Positions 34,183-44,438 of a DNA stretch of 64,000 bases are shown here, one piece after another. The notes beneath the pieces were generated by a model that saw only the letters and a list, made by a program, of their open reading frames with translations, was not told the DNA's origin and made no database searches. How positions within the stretch are numbered: position 1 is the first letter of the stretch; each line of letters begins with the position of its first letter. The stretch is from Corallincola holothuriorum. GTDB lineage: Bacteria > Pseudomonadota > Gammaproteobacteria > Enterobacterales > Neiellaceae. The position numbers and the translations under genes are program-made. The stretch is from positions 372,001-436,000 of the forward strand of contig NZ_QPID01000003.1 in assembly GCF_003336225.1 (NCBI RefSeq). The letters are read 5' to 3'.

Positions 34183-35124
34183 ATGAATATTGTCATGCCG
34201 CAAATGCCCACCGTCCTTGTCAATGTGGCGAACCCACCGACGGACTCGGCGCGCCGTGACAACCAGCTTCGAGAGCTTGTCCCGCAATCCCGGGAGCTGA
34301 GCCCCTATAATCGCGAAACTCCACTTGGGGCTGAAAAAGATCAATCCCGTCATATCTCCAATCCGCTGAATTTATCTCAGCAATATGATCTGTCTGACTC
34401 TGCGCGCTTCGGTCGTGCGGATATTACCGAGCGGGAGGGCGGTGGTCAGCAACAGCAGGATGGTGAAAAAGAGCAACAACAGCAACAACAACAGGCAGAA
34501 CAACAACGTCAGGCAAAAGTTGAGCAAGCAGAACTGCAAGTAATTGGTGAGCTGCGCGCCCGTGATCTGGAAGTGAAAGCGCATGAACAGGCGCATGCGT
34601 TGGTGGGTGGGCAGTATGCTTCCGCGCCCAGCTATTCGATGGAGCGTGGCCCCGATGGTGTCAGTTATGCGGTATCCGGTGAAGTGCAGATCGATACTTC
34701 TGAGGTCAAAGGCGATCCTGAAGCGACGTTGCAGAAGTTGGAAACCGTTGTCGCTGCCGCATTGGCGCCCGCCGAGCCTTCATCACAAGATCGTCAGGTG
34801 GCAGCCGAGGCCAGTGCAAAAATTGCCCAGTTACGCAATGACATTGCCCAGCAAGCAATTAATGAATTTGAAAACAGCCTGCGTGGCAATGAAAGCGAGG
34901 ATGACAATGGTTACGCTGAGCCGCTGTCGACAATCGGTGTACGTTTTTTCCGTCAGCCTTCGGGGGATGAAGTGGATGCTCAGCAACTGACCGATTTTTC
35001 TCCAGGTGGCCCCCGCAGTTTGGAGATATCACAAGAGATCCGTGAACGTGGCAGTCGTATTCAAGATTTCTATCAACGGCAAGTGAATGCGTTAGATCGC
35101 TCAGGCATATTGGCCACCGCTTAG
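34183..35124 (+). CDS. Putative metalloprotease (CJM1_0395/SprA-related family) with HExxH
   Basis: A 313-residue protein. Residues about 85-115 are a Gln/Glu-rich low-complexity stretch. The conserved region follows (RARDLEVKAHEQAHALVGGQ broken at residues 125-145) with a zinc-protease-type motif HEQAH at His134-Glu135-His138, then YASAPSYSMERGPDGVSYAV and a GEVQID strand. This matches the putative metalloprotease family annotated as SprA-related. No signal peptide is visible. The ATG at 34183 has AGGA upstream. It lies after the mini-axial gene and before a strong terminator, so the two are probably co-transcribed. Proteolysis is predicted from the motif only. Confidence 0.75.
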   Translation: MNIVMPQMPTVLVNVANPPTDSARRDNQLRELVPQSRELSPYNRETPLGAEKDQSRHISNPLNLSQQYDLSDSARFGRADITEREGGGQQQQDGEKEQQQQQQQAEQQRQAKVEQAELQVIGELRARDLEVKAHEQAHALVGGQYASAPSYSMERGPDGVSYAVSGEVQIDTSEVKGDPEATLQKLETVVAAALAPAEPSSQDRQVAAEASAKIAQLRNDIAQQAINEFENSLRGNESEDDNGYAEPLSTIGVRFFRQPSGDEVDAQQLTDFSPGGPRSLEISQEIRERGSRIQDFYQRQVNALDRSGILATA

Positions 35125-35140
35125 CGGAGGATATTGATTA

Positions 35141-35168
35141 AAAAAGCCCGCATCGTTGCGGGCTTTTT
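35141..35168. terminator. Bidirectional terminator between the HExxH gene and tex
   Basis: AAAAAGCCCGC (35141-35151) and GCGGGCTTTTT (35158-35168) form an 11-bp stem with a 6-nt loop, with T-runs on both strands. It lies 16 bp after the plus-strand gene and 26 bp after the tex stop on the minus strand. Confidence 0.93.
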
Positions 35169-35194
35169 GTTTTTACAGGTTTGCCGTGCGCTAA

Positions 35195-37528
35195 CTAACG
35201 GCGTTTTGCCTTGGCAAATGCATCGGCAAAAGCACTGTTGACGTTAGCGTTTGGCTGACTTGATGTACCTTGCTTACTACTACGGGGCTTGGTTTGCTGG
35301 CTACTTTGACGTCGAGCAGCTTGCGGTTTGCCTTTGTTGTCATTGCTTTGAGTTATCTCGGCATCCATGCGCATCGATAGGCTTATCCGTTTCCGTGGCG
35401 CATCGACCTCAAGTACTTTTACTTTCACCACTTGTCCGGCTTTGACCACATCGCGGGGATCGGAGATAAACTTATCAGCGAGATGGGAGATATGCACTAA
35501 GCCGTCCTGGTGCACGCCAATGTCGACAAATGCACCAAAATTCGCAACGTTGGTGACGACTCCCTCCAGCGTCATGCCCGGTTTGAGATCCGCCAGGGTT
35601 TCAACCCCTTCTTGGAAAGCCGCGGTTGTAAAGGCTGGACGGGGATCGCGTCCCGGTTTTTCCAGCTCTTTAAGAATATCTTTCACTGTTGGTAGGCCAA
35701 AGCCTTCGTCAGCAAATAGCACAGGATCCAACTGACGTAGTTTACCCGTGTCTCCCATGACCGAAGTGATGGGGGCATTCACACGTTTGAGGATCTTTTC
35801 TACCAAAGGGTAGGCTTCTGGGTGCACTGAGGAGGCGTCCAGTGGATTATCACCCCCGTTTATACGCAGGAAGCCAGCACATTGTTCGAACGCTTTCGGC
35901 CCCAGTCGAGGTACCTTCAGTAACTGTTTGCGATTGCGTATCTCACCTTCATTGTCGCGATAGGCAACGATATTGGCGGCGAGCGTGCCATTAAGCCCTG
36001 ACACGCGTGTCAGCAGCGGGGCAGATGCGGTATTGATATCAACGCCGACACCATTGACACAATCTTCCACCACAGCATCTAGCCCTTTGGCTAGTTGGTT
36101 TTGGCTGACGTCATGTTGGTATTGGCCTACGCCGATTGATTTGGGCTCAATCTTCACCAATTCAGCCAACGGATCTTGTAACCGGCGGGCGATGGAGACA
36201 GCACCGCGCAGTGATACATCCAAGCCGGGAAACTCCCGCGCAGCAAACTCTGAGGCGGAATAAACCGACGCGCCCGCTTCGCTGACCATCACTTTCTGCA
36301 ATCTTTGGCCACTACTCATGGCTATTAACTCGCCTGCCAGCTTATCTGTTTCTCTGGATGCGGTGCCGTTACCGACGGCGATCAGCTCAACCCCGTGCTG
36401 GCTGCATAACTGGCTGAGTGTTTTCAATGAGGCTTGCCACTGATTGCGCGGTGCATGGGGATAGATGGTATCGGTGGCTAGCAATTTTCCTGTACTGTCG
36501 ACTACAGCCACTTTCACTCCGGTGCGCAGGCCGGGATCTAAGCCTAAAGTGACTTTACGTCCCGCGGGTGCCGCCATCAGCAGGTCTTTCAGGTTATTGG
36601 CGAATACTTTAATCGCTTCCTCTTCGGCGGCCTCGCGGACACGGCTGAGTAGCTCGGTTTCCATGTAGAGGGCGATCTTAATTTTCCAGGTCCACTGTAC
36701 AACCTGCTTCAACCAGCGGTCGGCCGCGCGGTCTTGAAAGCGGATCTCAAACTGGTTGGCTATCAATGATTCGCAGTGGCTGCTGGCGCTTTTCTCTTCT
36801 TGGCCTGGATCGGCATCCAGATTTAGCTGCAGCACACCTTCGTTGCGCCCGCGGAACATCGCCAATGCCCGGTGAGATGGTACGTTTTTAAGTAATTCTG
36901 TGTGATCAAAGTAGTCGGAGAACTTGGCGCCCGCTTGCTCTTGTCCTGTTACAACCTGACTAGTGAGCACGGCGTTATGCCACATGTATTCGCGTATGGT
37001 TTGCAGCAGGTTGGCATTTTCGGCAAAACGTTCCATCAGGATATAACGGGCACCATCGAGGGCGGCTTTCGTGTCAGCTATGCCTTTGTCGCCATTGATG
37101 AATGCCAGTGCTTCCGTTTCCGGCGTCAGTGTCGGATCGGCCAACAGTTTATCCGCTAGCGCTTGCAATCCCGCTTCGATCGCTATCTGCCCTTTCGTGC
37201 GGCGTTTCTGTTTATACGGCAGGTACAACTCTTCGAGGCGGGTTTTGGTATCTGCGGCATTGATCTCGCCTGTCAGGCTCGCTGTCAGCTTACCCTGCTC
37301 CTCAATGGCTGTGAGAATAGCTGCGCGGCGTTGTTCTAACTCGCGCAGATAGCCTAGCCGTTGCTCCAAGGTTCTCAGCTGGGTGTCATCGAGGCCGCCG
37401 GTGGCCTCTTTACGATAACGGGCAATGAAGGGCACTGTGGAGCCCTCATTAAGCAGATCCACCGCCGCGGTGACCTGGATCTCTTTCACCGACAATTCAT
37501 CGGCAATGGTCCGGTTAATATTGAGCAT
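35195..37528 (-). CDS. tex: Tex/YhgF family transcription accessory protein
   Basis: RNA-binding protein of 777 residues (E. coli YhgF 773) thought to act in transcription or RNA handling. Domains in order are an N-terminal helical region ([30 protein letters not shown] split across residues 8-40), an RNase H-like/YqgF domain ([17 protein letters not shown] near residue 330), tandem helix-hairpin-helix segments (around 500-560) and an S1 domain ([20 protein letters not shown] near residue 655). The tail is rich in Ser, Gln and Lys. ATG 37528 starts the reading; greB lies divergently upstream. Confidence 0.96.
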   Translation of the reverse strand: MLNINRTIADELSVKEIQVTAAVDLLNEGSTVPFIARYRKEATGGLDDTQLRTLEQRLGYLRELEQRRAAILTAIEEQGKLTASLTGEINAADTKTRLEELYLPYKQKRRTKGQIAIEAGLQALADKLLADPTLTPETEALAFINGDKGIADTKAALDGARYILMERFAENANLLQTIREYMWHNAVLTSQVVTGQEQAGAKFSDYFDHTELLKNVPSHRALAMFRGRNEGVLQLNLDADPGQEEKSASSHCESLIANQFEIRFQDRAADRWLKQVVQWTWKIKIALYMETELLSRVREAAEEEAIKVFANNLKDLLMAAPAGRKVTLGLDPGLRTGVKVAVVDSTGKLLATDTIYPHAPRNQWQASLKTLSQLCSQHGVELIAVGNGTASRETDKLAGELIAMSSGQRLQKVMVSEAGASVYSASEFAAREFPGLDVSLRGAVSIARRLQDPLAELVKIEPKSIGVGQYQHDVSQNQLAKGLDAVVEDCVNGVGVDINTASAPLLTRVSGLNGTLAANIVAYRDNEGEIRNRKQLLKVPRLGPKAFEQCAGFLRINGGDNPLDASSVHPEAYPLVEKILKRVNAPITSVMGDTGKLRQLDPVLFADEGFGLPTVKDILKELEKPGRDPRPAFTTAAFQEGVETLADLKPGMTLEGVVTNVANFGAFVDIGVHQDGLVHISHLADKFISDPRDVVKAGQVVKVKVLEVDAPRKRISLSMRMDAEITQSNDNKGKPQAARRQSSQQTKPRSSKQGTSSQPNANVNSAFADAFAKAKRR

Positions 37529-37654
37529 CTATTGCATTTACCTGTAGTGAGAATAGGCTGTGGTGCTAGCCAGCGGACGCAAACGCTGCACTCACCCGAA
37601 GGGCAGCAGGCTAACCTATTTGGCTGAAAATTGCAGGAGGGTTTTAGATTCAAA

Positions 37655-38137
37655 ATGGCAAAATCGAACTACATCACGCGGGAAGGTTACGATGCGCTGG
37701 AGCGTGAGTTGCGTTACCTGTGGAAAGAGGAGCGCCCCCGAGTAACCCAAGCGGTTTCTGAAGCGGCGGCGTTAGGGGACCGCTCAGAGAACGCCGAGTA
37801 TATCTATGGCAAAAAGAGGTTGCGGGAGATTGATCGTCGGGTCCGATTTCTAACCAAGCGGCTAGATGCGCTCAATATTGTCTATCCGTCGCCACAGCAG
37901 GCGGGAAAAGTCTATTTTGGTGCCTGGGTGCGGCTCGAGGATGAGGCGGGAGAGGAGCAAGTGTTTCGTTTGGTTGGCCCCGATGAGTTTGATCTGCGAG
38001 AACGTAAATTGAGCATCGATGCGCCAATGGCCAGAGCACTGCTGGGTAAGCAGGTCGATGACGAGATCAGCGTCAGTACCCCCTCAGGTGAGCAGACCTA
38101 CTTTATTGTTGAGATCGCTTATGCCCCTTTGAGTTAG
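37655..38137 (+). CDS. greB: Transcription elongation factor GreB
   Basis: Binds stalled RNA polymerase through its secondary channel and stimulates transcript cleavage. It has 160 residues: an N-terminal coiled coil with the acidic tip LGDRSENAEY, then KKRLREIDRRVRFL, and a C-terminal FKBP-like domain (SPQQAGKVYFGAWV, ISIDSP-like SIDAPMARALLGK). ATG 37655 matches the E. coli start MKTPLVTREGY by homology; AGGAGG lies upstream but 16 bases away, an unusually long spacing. It is divergent from tex and precedes ompR, the E. coli order. Confidence 0.95.
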   Translation: MAKSNYITREGYDALERELRYLWKEERPRVTQAVSEAAALGDRSENAEYIYGKKRLREIDRRVRFLTKRLDALNIVYPSPQQAGKVYFGAWVRLEDEAGEEQVFRLVGPDEFDLRERKLSIDAPMARALLGKQVDDEISVSTPSGEQTYFIVEIAYAPLS

Positions 38138-38284
38138 CGCTATGCTACTGTTCAGTATAGGGTTAATAGTTTGTAACAATGTAAGTTTTGTCTACAAAAC
38201 TAACTGGATGACACTATCATCCAAGAAGTAAAACAAGAATGCATTTTATACCGTTTACTGCGGTTCGACAGGAGGTGCTCGTTC

Positions 38285-39007
38285 ATGATCCAGGAAACCA
38301 CAAAGATCTTGGTGGTCGATGATGATATGCGTTTGCGTGCATTGCTGGAGCGCTATTTAGTTGAGCAGGGCTATCAGGTGCGCTCTGCCGCTAATGCCGA
38401 GCAGATGGATCGTTATCTGGAGCGGGAAAATTTCCATTTATTGGTGTTAGATTTGATGCTGCCAGGCGAGGATGGCTTGTCCATTTGTCGCCGCTTGCGG
38501 CAAAAGGGCACCGAACTGCCTATTGTGATGCTGACCGCGAAAGGCGATGAAGTGGATCGGATCATCGGGCTGGAGATGGGGGCGGATGATTACCTGCCGA
38601 AACCGTTTAACCCTCGTGAGTTGTTGGCTCGAATTAAGGCCGTCTTGCGTCGGCAAGTACGCGAAGCGCCCGGTGCACCGTCGTTAACTGAAAATGTGGT
38701 GAGCTTCGGTGAGTTCAGCCTAAATTTAGCGACGCGAGAGATGAAGCAGGGCGAAGAGTTAATGCCTCTAACCAGTGGCGAATTTGCCGTGTTAAAAGCT
38801 TTGGTAACTAATCCTAGAGAGCCGATGTCTAGGGATAAGCTGATGAATCAAGCCCGTGGCCGAGATTACAGCGCCATGGAGCGCTCTATTGATGTTCAGG
38901 TATCCAGGCTCCGTCGTATGCTGGAGGAAGACCCGTCGAGTCCACGTTATATCCAGACCGTCTGGGGTTTGGGGTATGTGTTTGTTCCTGATGGCCAAGA
39001 GCGCTAA
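38285..39007 (+). CDS. ompR: Response regulator OmpR
   Basis: DNA-binding response regulator of the osmotic/envelope system. It has 240 residues: a receiver domain with phospho-acceptor Asp56 (LVLDLMLPG), the conserved acidic pair near residues 12-13 and Lys in LPKPFNPRE, and then an OmpR-type winged helix (SRDKLMNQARG...RSIDVQVSRLRRML). ATG 38285 is preceded by AGGAGG. envZ follows after 9 bp on the same strand. It is predicted to respond to EnvZ and control porin-type genes, none of which lie here. Confidence 0.97.
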   Translation: MIQETTKILVVDDDMRLRALLERYLVEQGYQVRSAANAEQMDRYLERENFHLLVLDLMLPGEDGLSICRRLRQKGTELPIVMLTAKGDEVDRIIGLEMGADDYLPKPFNPRELLARIKAVLRRQVREAPGAPSLTENVVSFGEFSLNLATREMKQGEELMPLTSGEFAVLKALVTNPREPMSRDKLMNQARGRDYSAMERSIDVQVSRLRRMLEEDPSSPRYIQTVWGLGYVFVPDGQER

Positions 39008-39016
39008 GCCCGCTTA

Positions 39017-40327
39017 ATGAAGATTCTTCCCCGTAGTGCCTTCGGGCAGACTGTGTTGTTGATCGGTAGCTTGCTGCTGATCAATCAGCTGGTGTCATAT
39101 GTCACTGTGGCGCTCTATGTCATCAAACCGAACTATCAGCAGTTGATGCATTTGCTGGGTAACCAGGTGAAAGTCGTTTTTCTGGATGAACCTATTGGCG
39201 GCCGAGAGCGCCTGTGGGTACCTCGCGAACTCAGTGAGCGTTTTCACCAAGCCACAGGTATTGAGGCATACACTGAGCCAGCAGCAATGACGAATGGTTT
39301 GGAAAATGCTTCCTACTACGCCTTTTTGTCACAACAAATGACTGAAGAGCTGGGGGGGGAAGCTGAAGTTTGGATCGAGCAGAACGAAAACTACCGTGTC
39401 TGGGTTAAACCGCCGCAGGCACCAAATTTGTGGTTAAGGATCCCGATGAGCGGGCTGGAAGAGACCGCTTTCAGTCCTTTAACCCTTTATCTAGTGGTGA
39501 TTGGCGTGCTCAGTGTGGTTGGTGGGTGGCTGTTTGCGCGGCAATTGAATAGTCCGTTGAAATCGCTGGAGAAAGCGGCCGCCGCAGTCGGTCGTGGTGA
39601 GCATCCTGAGCCGTTGGCTGAACGTGGTGCGTCAGATGTGGTTCAGGTGACTCGTGCGTTCAATCAGATGACCCAAGGGGTGCAGCGTCTGGAGCAGGAC
39701 AGAGCGCTATTAATGGCGGGCGTGTCTCATGACTTGCGCACACCATTGACCCGTATTCGGTTGGCAACAGAGATGATGTCCCAAGAGGAGGACTATCTGA
39801 AAGATGGCATCGTCACGGATATTGAAGATATGAATGCCATCATCGACCAGTTTATCGATTATGTACGTCACGATCGTGATGAAACGCTATCGCCAGTGGA
39901 CCTTAATCACTTGATTAATGATGTCTGTCGTGCGGAGCAAAACAAACTCGAAGAGATTAACTTTCGCCCAGGAGAGATTCCCCCTGTACCCGTCAGGGAA
40001 ACCAGCTTTAAGCGCGTATTCACTAATTTATTGGACAATGTGCACAAATATGGTGGTGGCCGCGTTGAGCTTTCTACCTCGTTTAACCCAAAAGATCAGC
40101 TTGTTATGGTGCAGGTACGAGATTTTGGTCAGGGGATCCCGGAACCATCGATCGAAAAAATGTTCGAACCTTTTACCCAGGGGGATGAGGCGCGAGGCGG
40201 TGAGGGCAGTGGCCTTGGCCTAGCGATTATTAAGCGGATCATTGATATGCACGGTGGCAATGTCAGCTTGTCCAATCATCCCAATGGGGGCTTGAACATT
40301 GAGATCGCACTATTGGTGACGCACTGA
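39017..40327 (+). CDS. envZ: Sensor histidine kinase EnvZ
   Basis: Inner-membrane kinase/phosphatase partner of OmpR, 436 residues. Order: helix 1 ([18 protein letters not shown], about 12-30), periplasmic domain, helix 2 (about 155-176, [19 protein letters not shown]), HAMP, DHp domain with phosphorylated His238 in [13 protein letters not shown], and the ATPase domain with N box [10 protein letters not shown] and G boxes GQGIPE and [11 protein letters not shown] 39017 has no obvious ribosome binding site and lies nine bases after ompR, consistent with coupling to it. Confidence 0.96.
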   Translation: MKILPRSAFGQTVLLIGSLLLINQLVSYVTVALYVIKPNYQQLMHLLGNQVKVVFLDEPIGGRERLWVPRELSERFHQATGIEAYTEPAAMTNGLENASYYAFLSQQMTEELGGEAEVWIEQNENYRVWVKPPQAPNLWLRIPMSGLEETAFSPLTLYLVVIGVLSVVGGWLFARQLNSPLKSLEKAAAAVGRGEHPEPLAERGASDVVQVTRAFNQMTQGVQRLEQDRALLMAGVSHDLRTPLTRIRLATEMMSQEEDYLKDGIVTDIEDMNAIIDQFIDYVRHDRDETLSPVDLNHLINDVCRAEQNKLEEINFRPGEIPPVPVRETSFKRVFTNLLDNVHKYGGGRVELSTSFNPKDQLVMVQVRDFGQGIPEPSIEKMFEPFTQGDEARGGEGSGLGLAIIKRIIDMHGGNVSLSNHPNGGLNIEIALLVTH

Positions 40328-40362
40328 TATCTGAGCGCCGTTACTGCAACCGGGAGAGAGGA

Positions 40363-40800
40363 ATGCTAGCTAAGGTAAAACAGTTTTTTAATCAGGTTCA
40401 GGGCAATGAAATGCAGCAAACCCAGCTAGACAACAAGTTGGCTGCAACGGCTCTGCTGATCGAAGTCTCCCGTGCTGATGATGACCGCAGCCATGCCGAA
40501 CAAGAAGCGATATTTCAGCTGTTAAAAAAGCATTTTGAACTGTCTGATGATGAAGTGCGCGAGCTGATCACGACTGCCAATCAAACTTCGGATGATGCCA
40601 CTTCTTTATATCAGTTCACCTCTACGATAAAGAAAAATGCCAGTCGTGAGCAGCGAGTGAAGCTAATTCATGCATTATGGGTAGTGGCCTATGCTGACGG
40701 TGAGGTCGATCCGCAGGAGGAGGCAACCATACGCAAAGTTGCCGATCTGCTTTATGTCAGTCATAGCGATTATATTCAGGCGAAATTGCAGGCCGAATAG
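40363..40800 (+). CDS. TerB family protein
   Basis: A 145-residue soluble helical protein of the TerB (tellurite resistance protein B-like) family. Hallmarks are AATALLIEVSRADDDRSHAEQ near residues 28-48 and the matching second repeat LIHALWVVAYADGEVDPQEE at 104-123; these acidic turns bind metal in structurally studied TerB. GAGAGGA lies just before ATG 40363. Lone TerB domains occur in many gammaproteobacteria without other ter genes, so tellurite resistance should not be assumed. It is 35 bp after envZ and may be co-transcribed. Confidence 0.82.
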   Translation: MLAKVKQFFNQVQGNEMQQTQLDNKLAATALLIEVSRADDDRSHAEQEAIFQLLKKHFELSDDEVRELITTANQTSDDATSLYQFTSTIKKNASREQRVKLIHALWVVAYADGEVDPQEEATIRKVADLLYVSHSDYIQAKLQAE

Positions 40801-40824
40801 CCTCAGCTCGTGCCTCACCCCTAG

Positions 40825-41091
40825 CTATTTCAGTAGAGCTAGTTTCTGTTTTCTGGTTAACTTTTTAAGTTGCACTTCCCGTTGGCTGGCCGCCGCTCGA
40901 TCGACCTGGGGTTCTTGGAAAACCAGAGACACTGGTCGCCGTGGACGGGTGTAGCGAGCCCCTTTTTTATTGCAGTGATTATGCTCATGGACGCGTCGTT
41001 GCAGATCGGTGGTTATCCCTGTGTATAGCGAATCATCAGCGCATCGCAGCATATAGACAAACCAAGTGGGCGTAGCTTCATTTTCAGACAT
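40825..41091 (-). CDS. GIY-YIG nuclease family protein
   Basis: An 88-residue single-domain GIY-YIG protein of the UPF0213/YhbQ type. The motif appears as VYMLRC followed by LYTGIT, with the downstream RRVHEHN arginine/histidine and NKKGARYT and the glutamate of QEPQ in place. ATG 41091 (MSENEATPTW) is preferred; an upstream TTG would add ten residues. It lies downstream of pckA on the same strand past a terminator, convergent with the terB-like gene. Proteins of this small class may act in DNA repair; its target is unknown. Confidence 0.85.
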   Translation of the reverse strand: MSENEATPTWFVYMLRCADDSLYTGITTDLQRRVHEHNHCNKKGARYTRPRRPVSLVFQEPQVDRAAASQREVQLKKLTRKQKLALLK

Positions 41092-41142
41092 GGGGCTTAT
41101 TGTGGTGAATTGTTGCGACAAGGTAAAGCCGCCTTACCATGC

Positions 41143-41165
41143 AAAAAGCCACCCGAAGGTGGCTT
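41143..41165 (-). terminator. Intrinsic terminator of pckA
   Basis: AAGCCACC (41146-41153) pairs with GGTGGCTT (41158-41165) around a CGAA loop (UUCG on the minus strand), followed on the minus strand by TTTTT. It lies 24 bp after the pckA stop. A UUCG-capped stem is a very stable form. Confidence 0.93.
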
Positions 41166-41189
41166 ATCATCCATGGTGAACCCTGCTAG

Positions 41190-42818
41190 TTAGTCCAGCT
41201 TAGGACCAGCCTCGACGAGGCGTTTACCTTCGTCATTATCAGTAAACTTGGTGAAGTTCTTAATGAACAGCTCACCAAGATGCTGTGCCTTGCGTTCCCA
41301 CTCCACAGGATCTGAATAAGTGTCCCGTGGATCAAGAATGCTGCTGTCTACCTCAGGTAAAGCGGTAGGCACTTGCAGATCAAAGATCGGCAGTTGCTTG
41401 GTTTCCGCACTCTCAATGGAGCCGTCCAGAATGGCATCAATGATGGCTCGGGTATCTTTAATTGATATCCGCTTACCTGTGCCGTTCCAACCAGTGTTTA
41501 CTAGGTAAGCTGACGCGCCCGCTGCTTCCATCCGCTTCACTAACTCTTCACCGTATTTGGTTGGGTGTAGAGTTAGGAATGCGGCACCAAAACAAGCAGA
41601 GAAGGTGGGTGTCGGCTCAGTGATACCACGCTCTGTACCGGCCAACTTGGCGGTAAAGCCAGACAAGAAATGATATTTAGTCTGTTCCGGCGTCAGCTTC
41701 GCTACTGGCGGTAGCACCCCGAATGCATCGGCGGTCAAAAAGATCACTTTTTGGGCGTGACCAGCTTTGTTTTCTACCGTGATGTTTTCAATATGGTTGA
41801 GCGGGTAGGAAACGCGGGTATTTTCTGTGGTGGAGCCATCATCAAAGTCGATCTTGCCATTGGCATCCACGGTGACGTTCTCTAACAGCGCATCACGCTT
41901 GATGGCGTTGTAGATATCAGGCTCATTCTCTTTGCACAAGCGAATGGTCTTAGCGTAGCAGCCGCCTTCGAAATTGAAGACGCCATCATCATCCCAGCCA
42001 TGCTCGTCATCACCGATCAATGCCCGTTTAGGGTCGGCAGACAAGGTGGTTTTACCGGTGCCAGACAGGCCAAAGAACACCGCGACGTCATCCTCTTTAC
42101 CAACGTTGGCGGAACAGTGCATCGATGCCATGCCGTTTAGCGGCAGGTAGTAGTTCATTAGTGCGAACATGCCTTTCTTCATCTCGCCGCCATACCAGGT
42201 ACCACCGATCAGTTGTAACTTTTCGGTCAGGTTGAAGGCAACGAAGTTTTCTGAATTAAGGCCGTGTTTTTGCCAGTTTGGGTTGGTGGTTTTTGCACCA
42301 TTGAGAACCACAAAATCTGGTTCGAATCCCACCAGTTCTTCGGGCTCAGGGCGAATGAACATGTTCTTCACAAAGTGCGCTTGCCATGCCACTTCAGTGA
42401 TAATGCGGACTTTCATGCGAGTGCTTTCATTGGCACCACAGAACGCATCAATAACAAATAGACGTTTGCCTGATAGCTCGTCCATCACCAAATCTTTCAG
42501 ATCATCCCAAACCGCTTTATCAATTGGCTTGTTATCATTTTTTGCTTTGTCGGATGTCCACCAAATTGTGTCGCGGGTGACATCGTCCTTAACGATAAAT
42601 TTATCTTTGGGTGAGCGGCCGGTGAATATGCCGGTATTGACGCTGACAGCGTCCAGTTCGGTGAGTACGCCGCGTTCAAATCCCTCTAGATTTGGGTTGG
42701 TTTCTTCGGCGAAAAGTTCTTCATAGGAAGGGTTGTAGACGATCTCCTGTACCTCGGTAATACCGTACTTCGACAGGTCAAGCTGTTTTGCTAGCGCCTT
42801 ATTGGTTGCAATATCCAT
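41190..42818 (-). CDS. pckA: Phosphoenolpyruvate carboxykinase (ATP)
   Basis: Converts oxaloacetate and ATP to phosphoenolpyruvate, the entry step of gluconeogenesis. It has 542 residues (E. coli 540). The kinase P-loop is [11 protein letters not shown] near residue 250, with the metal-binding IGDDEHGWD following and [12 protein letters not shown] before. The substrate-binding region [10 protein letters not shown] is near residues 65-74. ATG 42818 has AGGAG nine bases upstream. It is monocistronic with its own terminator, in the conserved block between hslO and envZ. Confidence 0.97.
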   Translation of the reverse strand: MDIATNKALAKQLDLSKYGITEVQEIVYNPSYEELFAEETNPNLEGFERGVLTELDAVSVNTGIFTGRSPKDKFIVKDDVTRDTIWWTSDKAKNDNKPIDKAVWDDLKDLVMDELSGKRLFVIDAFCGANESTRMKVRIITEVAWQAHFVKNMFIRPEPEELVGFEPDFVVLNGAKTTNPNWQKHGLNSENFVAFNLTEKLQLIGGTWYGGEMKKGMFALMNYYLPLNGMASMHCSANVGKEDDVAVFFGLSGTGKTTLSADPKRALIGDDEHGWDDDGVFNFEGGCYAKTIRLCKENEPDIYNAIKRDALLENVTVDANGKIDFDDGSTTENTRVSYPLNHIENITVENKAGHAQKVIFLTADAFGVLPPVAKLTPEQTKYHFLSGFTAKLAGTERGITEPTPTFSACFGAAFLTLHPTKYGEELVKRMEAAGASAYLVNTGWNGTGKRISIKDTRAIIDAILDGSIESAETKQLPIFDLQVPTALPEVDSSILDPRDTYSDPVEWERKAQHLGELFIKNFTKFTDNDEGKRLVEAGPKLD

Positions 42819-42965
42819 AGGGGCGTCTCCTGTAGGGTCAGATTTTTATGTTTTAGTGCTTTTGTACAGAGTTTTAGTCTGAGCTTTGTTTTAGAGTTTT
42901 TGCTCAGTTTTTATACTTTAACAAGAATTCTAGACCTACCGGCAGTTTTAATTACGATTTAAATC

Positions 42966-42993
42966 AAAAAAATTGCCGCAAGTGGCTGCGGCA
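42966..42993 (-). terminator. Intrinsic terminator of hslO
   Basis: TGCCGC (42974-42979) pairs with GCGGCA (42988-42993) around an 8-nt loop, followed on the minus strand by a T-rich tract (A-run 42966-42972). It lies 15 bp after the hslO stop and separates the hslR-hslO transcript from pckA. Confidence 0.8.
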
Positions 42994-43008
42994 GCTGTCA
43001 ACTTTTCA

Positions 43009-43890
43009 TTAATGTGCGCTCTGATCCCCTAAAGGAGCGCTATTGGAGAACAGAGCTTCAATATCGATGGCATCGAAATTTTGCTGTTCTCGACAATACT
43101 CGCAGGTGATCTCAACCATGCCCAGTTCTTCTATCAAACTGTCTAACTCGGCTTTGGGCATGCTTCTTAGGGCTGCCGCGGTGCGTTCACGACTACAACC
43201 GCAATGGAATTGAACTGGCTGTGGTTCAAATAGCCTGACCTCTTCTTGATGATAGAGGCGATGTAAAATCTCATTGGCAGAGAGTGTAAACAGCTCTTGC
43301 TGTTTTATTGTCTCGGTCAGCTTCGCCAGATGGTCAAACTCTTCCCGCGCCTGTTCTGCAACCGGCAGGATCTGTAACAACATACCACCGCACTGTTTGC
43401 TATCAGCAAACAACTGGATCTGTGTCGCCAGCTGTTCAGATTGCTGGAAATAGCTTTCTATGGTGTTGGCCAACGACGTTTCATCGAGTCCGACAACGCC
43501 TTGGTAGCGCTCTCCCTGCTCTGGCGCAATGGTGATCACCATATGGCCTTTGCCAACTAGCTCCTGCAAAGTCACGCCTTCAGGTGTGCCTTCAAATCGT
43601 GCGACGCCGCGCATCCGTTGCTGGTGATCGCCATTGATCACCGCAAGCCTTACCGGGCCATCGCCTTGCAGCTGTACCGTAATATGACCTTCAAACTTTA
43701 GTGTCGCCGTCAGTAGACTGGTGACAGCCAGCAGCTCCCCCAGCAGGGTCGCTATAGCTGGCGGATAGGCATGATTCTTAATCATCTGCTGGTAGGCATC
43801 TTCAATTTGTACAAGCTCGCCACGAACATTGGCTTGTTCAAAAAGGTAACGATATAACGCATCAGGTTGTTTTTGTGCGGCGCTGGACAT
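43009..43890 (-). CDS. hslO: Redox-regulated chaperone Hsp33
   Basis: Holdase chaperone that is activated by oxidation and unfolds a C-terminal zinc domain. It has 293 residues (E. coli 292). The four zinc cysteines are Cys230 and Cys232 in [10 protein letters not shown], and Cys263 and Cys266 in CEYC. The N-terminal folding region has [20 protein letters not shown] 43890 follows GGGAGCC. It is 20 bp after hslR, so the two form a heat/oxidative-stress operon as in E. coli; no heat-shock sigma promoter was recognised before hslR. Confidence 0.96.
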   Translation of the reverse strand: MSSAAQKQPDALYRYLFEQANVRGELVQIEDAYQQMIKNHAYPPAIATLLGELLAVTSLLTATLKFEGHITVQLQGDGPVRLAVINGDHQQRMRGVARFEGTPEGVTLQELVGKGHMVITIAPEQGERYQGVVGLDETSLANTIESYFQQSEQLATQIQLFADSKQCGGMLLQILPVAEQAREEFDHLAKLTETIKQQELFTLSANEILHRLYHQEEVRLFEPQPVQFHCGCSRERTAAALRSMPKAELDSLIEELGMVEITCEYCREQQNFDAIDIEALFSNSAPLGDQSAH

Positions 43891-43910
43891 AATGGCTCCC
43901 AGATATACGA

Positions 43911-44309
43911 TTATTGGTTTTTCACCCTGAGCAGTTGGCGGCGCTGTTTCTTATCCGGCTTGCGATCAGGGTGGGGCATCTGATCTGCGCTCAGTTTGCG
44001 CAGCTCTGCCCGTTGTTTGCGAGTATTGATACTCTTTTCTGTTTCTCGATACAGCAATTGTGCTTCAGGAGCACCGCGTCGCCGATCGGACAGTTGTTCG
44101 ACAATGATCTCTTTCTCATCAATCCCTTGCCGGAGTGTGAGCACCGCGCCGACATCTACCGTACGGGAGGGCTTACAACGTTGACCGTTGTAGTGCACTT
44201 TACCGCCCTGCACCATGTCACGAGCTAAGGCGCGCGTTTTATAAAAGCGTGCCGCCCACAGCCATTTGTCCAAGCGGACACTGTACGTTTCACACTGTAC
44301 TTTCTTCAT
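43911..44309 (-). CDS. hslR: Heat shock protein 15 (S4-domain)
   Basis: Small RNA/ribosome-binding protein that acts on stalled 50S subunits carrying nascent chains. It has 132 residues. The S4 domain [20 protein letters not shown] (residues about 12-31) and [17 protein letters not shown] are diagnostic; a basic C-terminal tail ([17 protein letters not shown]) follows. ATG 44309 is used. It leads the hslR-hslO operon and is divergent from gspC, so its promoter lies in the 190-bp region that also carries the gsp leader. Confidence 0.94.
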   Translation of the reverse strand: MKKVQCETYSVRLDKWLWAARFYKTRALARDMVQGGKVHYNGQRCKPSRTVDVGAVLTLRQGIDEKEIIVEQLSDRRRGAPEAQLLYRETEKSINTRKQRAELRKLSADQMPHPDRKPDKKQRRQLLRVKNQ

Positions 44310-44383
44310 CTATTGTTAACCCTAACAGGCTAAGGGATTGACGGGCTTCACTGTTTACGTGCAGAAGCGCGAAAACTACCATA

Positions 44384-44398
44384 TTTATATGATATAAA
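44384..44398. promoter_or_regulatory. AT-rich palindrome in the hslR-gspC divergent region
   Basis: TTTATAT (44384-44390), centre G and ATATAAA (44392-44398) form a perfect palindrome upstream of the gsp operon. A weak promoter-like pair for gspC overlaps this area (TTTACG 44354-44359, TACCAT 44377-44382, 17-bp spacing). It could equally serve hslR on the other strand. Binding protein unknown. Confidence 0.35.
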
Positions 44399-44413
44399 CC
44401 ACGGACTGGATGT

Positions 44414-44438
44414 TGCGCCAAAAACTTGGCGCATTTTT
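44414..44438 (+). terminator. Intrinsic terminator in the leader of the type II secretion operon
   Basis: TGCGCCAA (44414-44421) and TTGGCGCA (44426-44433) form a perfect 8-bp stem with a 4-nt AAAC loop, followed at once by TTTTT (44434-44438). It points in the gsp direction and lies 62 bp before the gspC start. No plus-strand gene exists upstream for it to terminate (hslR is on the other strand), so it looks like an attenuator in the gsp leader. Confidence 0.8.

Noticed and set aside
34442-34518. CAA/CAG-rich repeat resembling a short tandem array
   Set aside because: It codes for a Gln/Glu-rich stretch in the HExxH protein, with irregular units and no spacers; not a CRISPR or mobile element.
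40363-40800. Tellurite resistance function for the TerB-like gene
   Set aside because: No other ter genes are present; a lone TerB domain does not support that phenotype.
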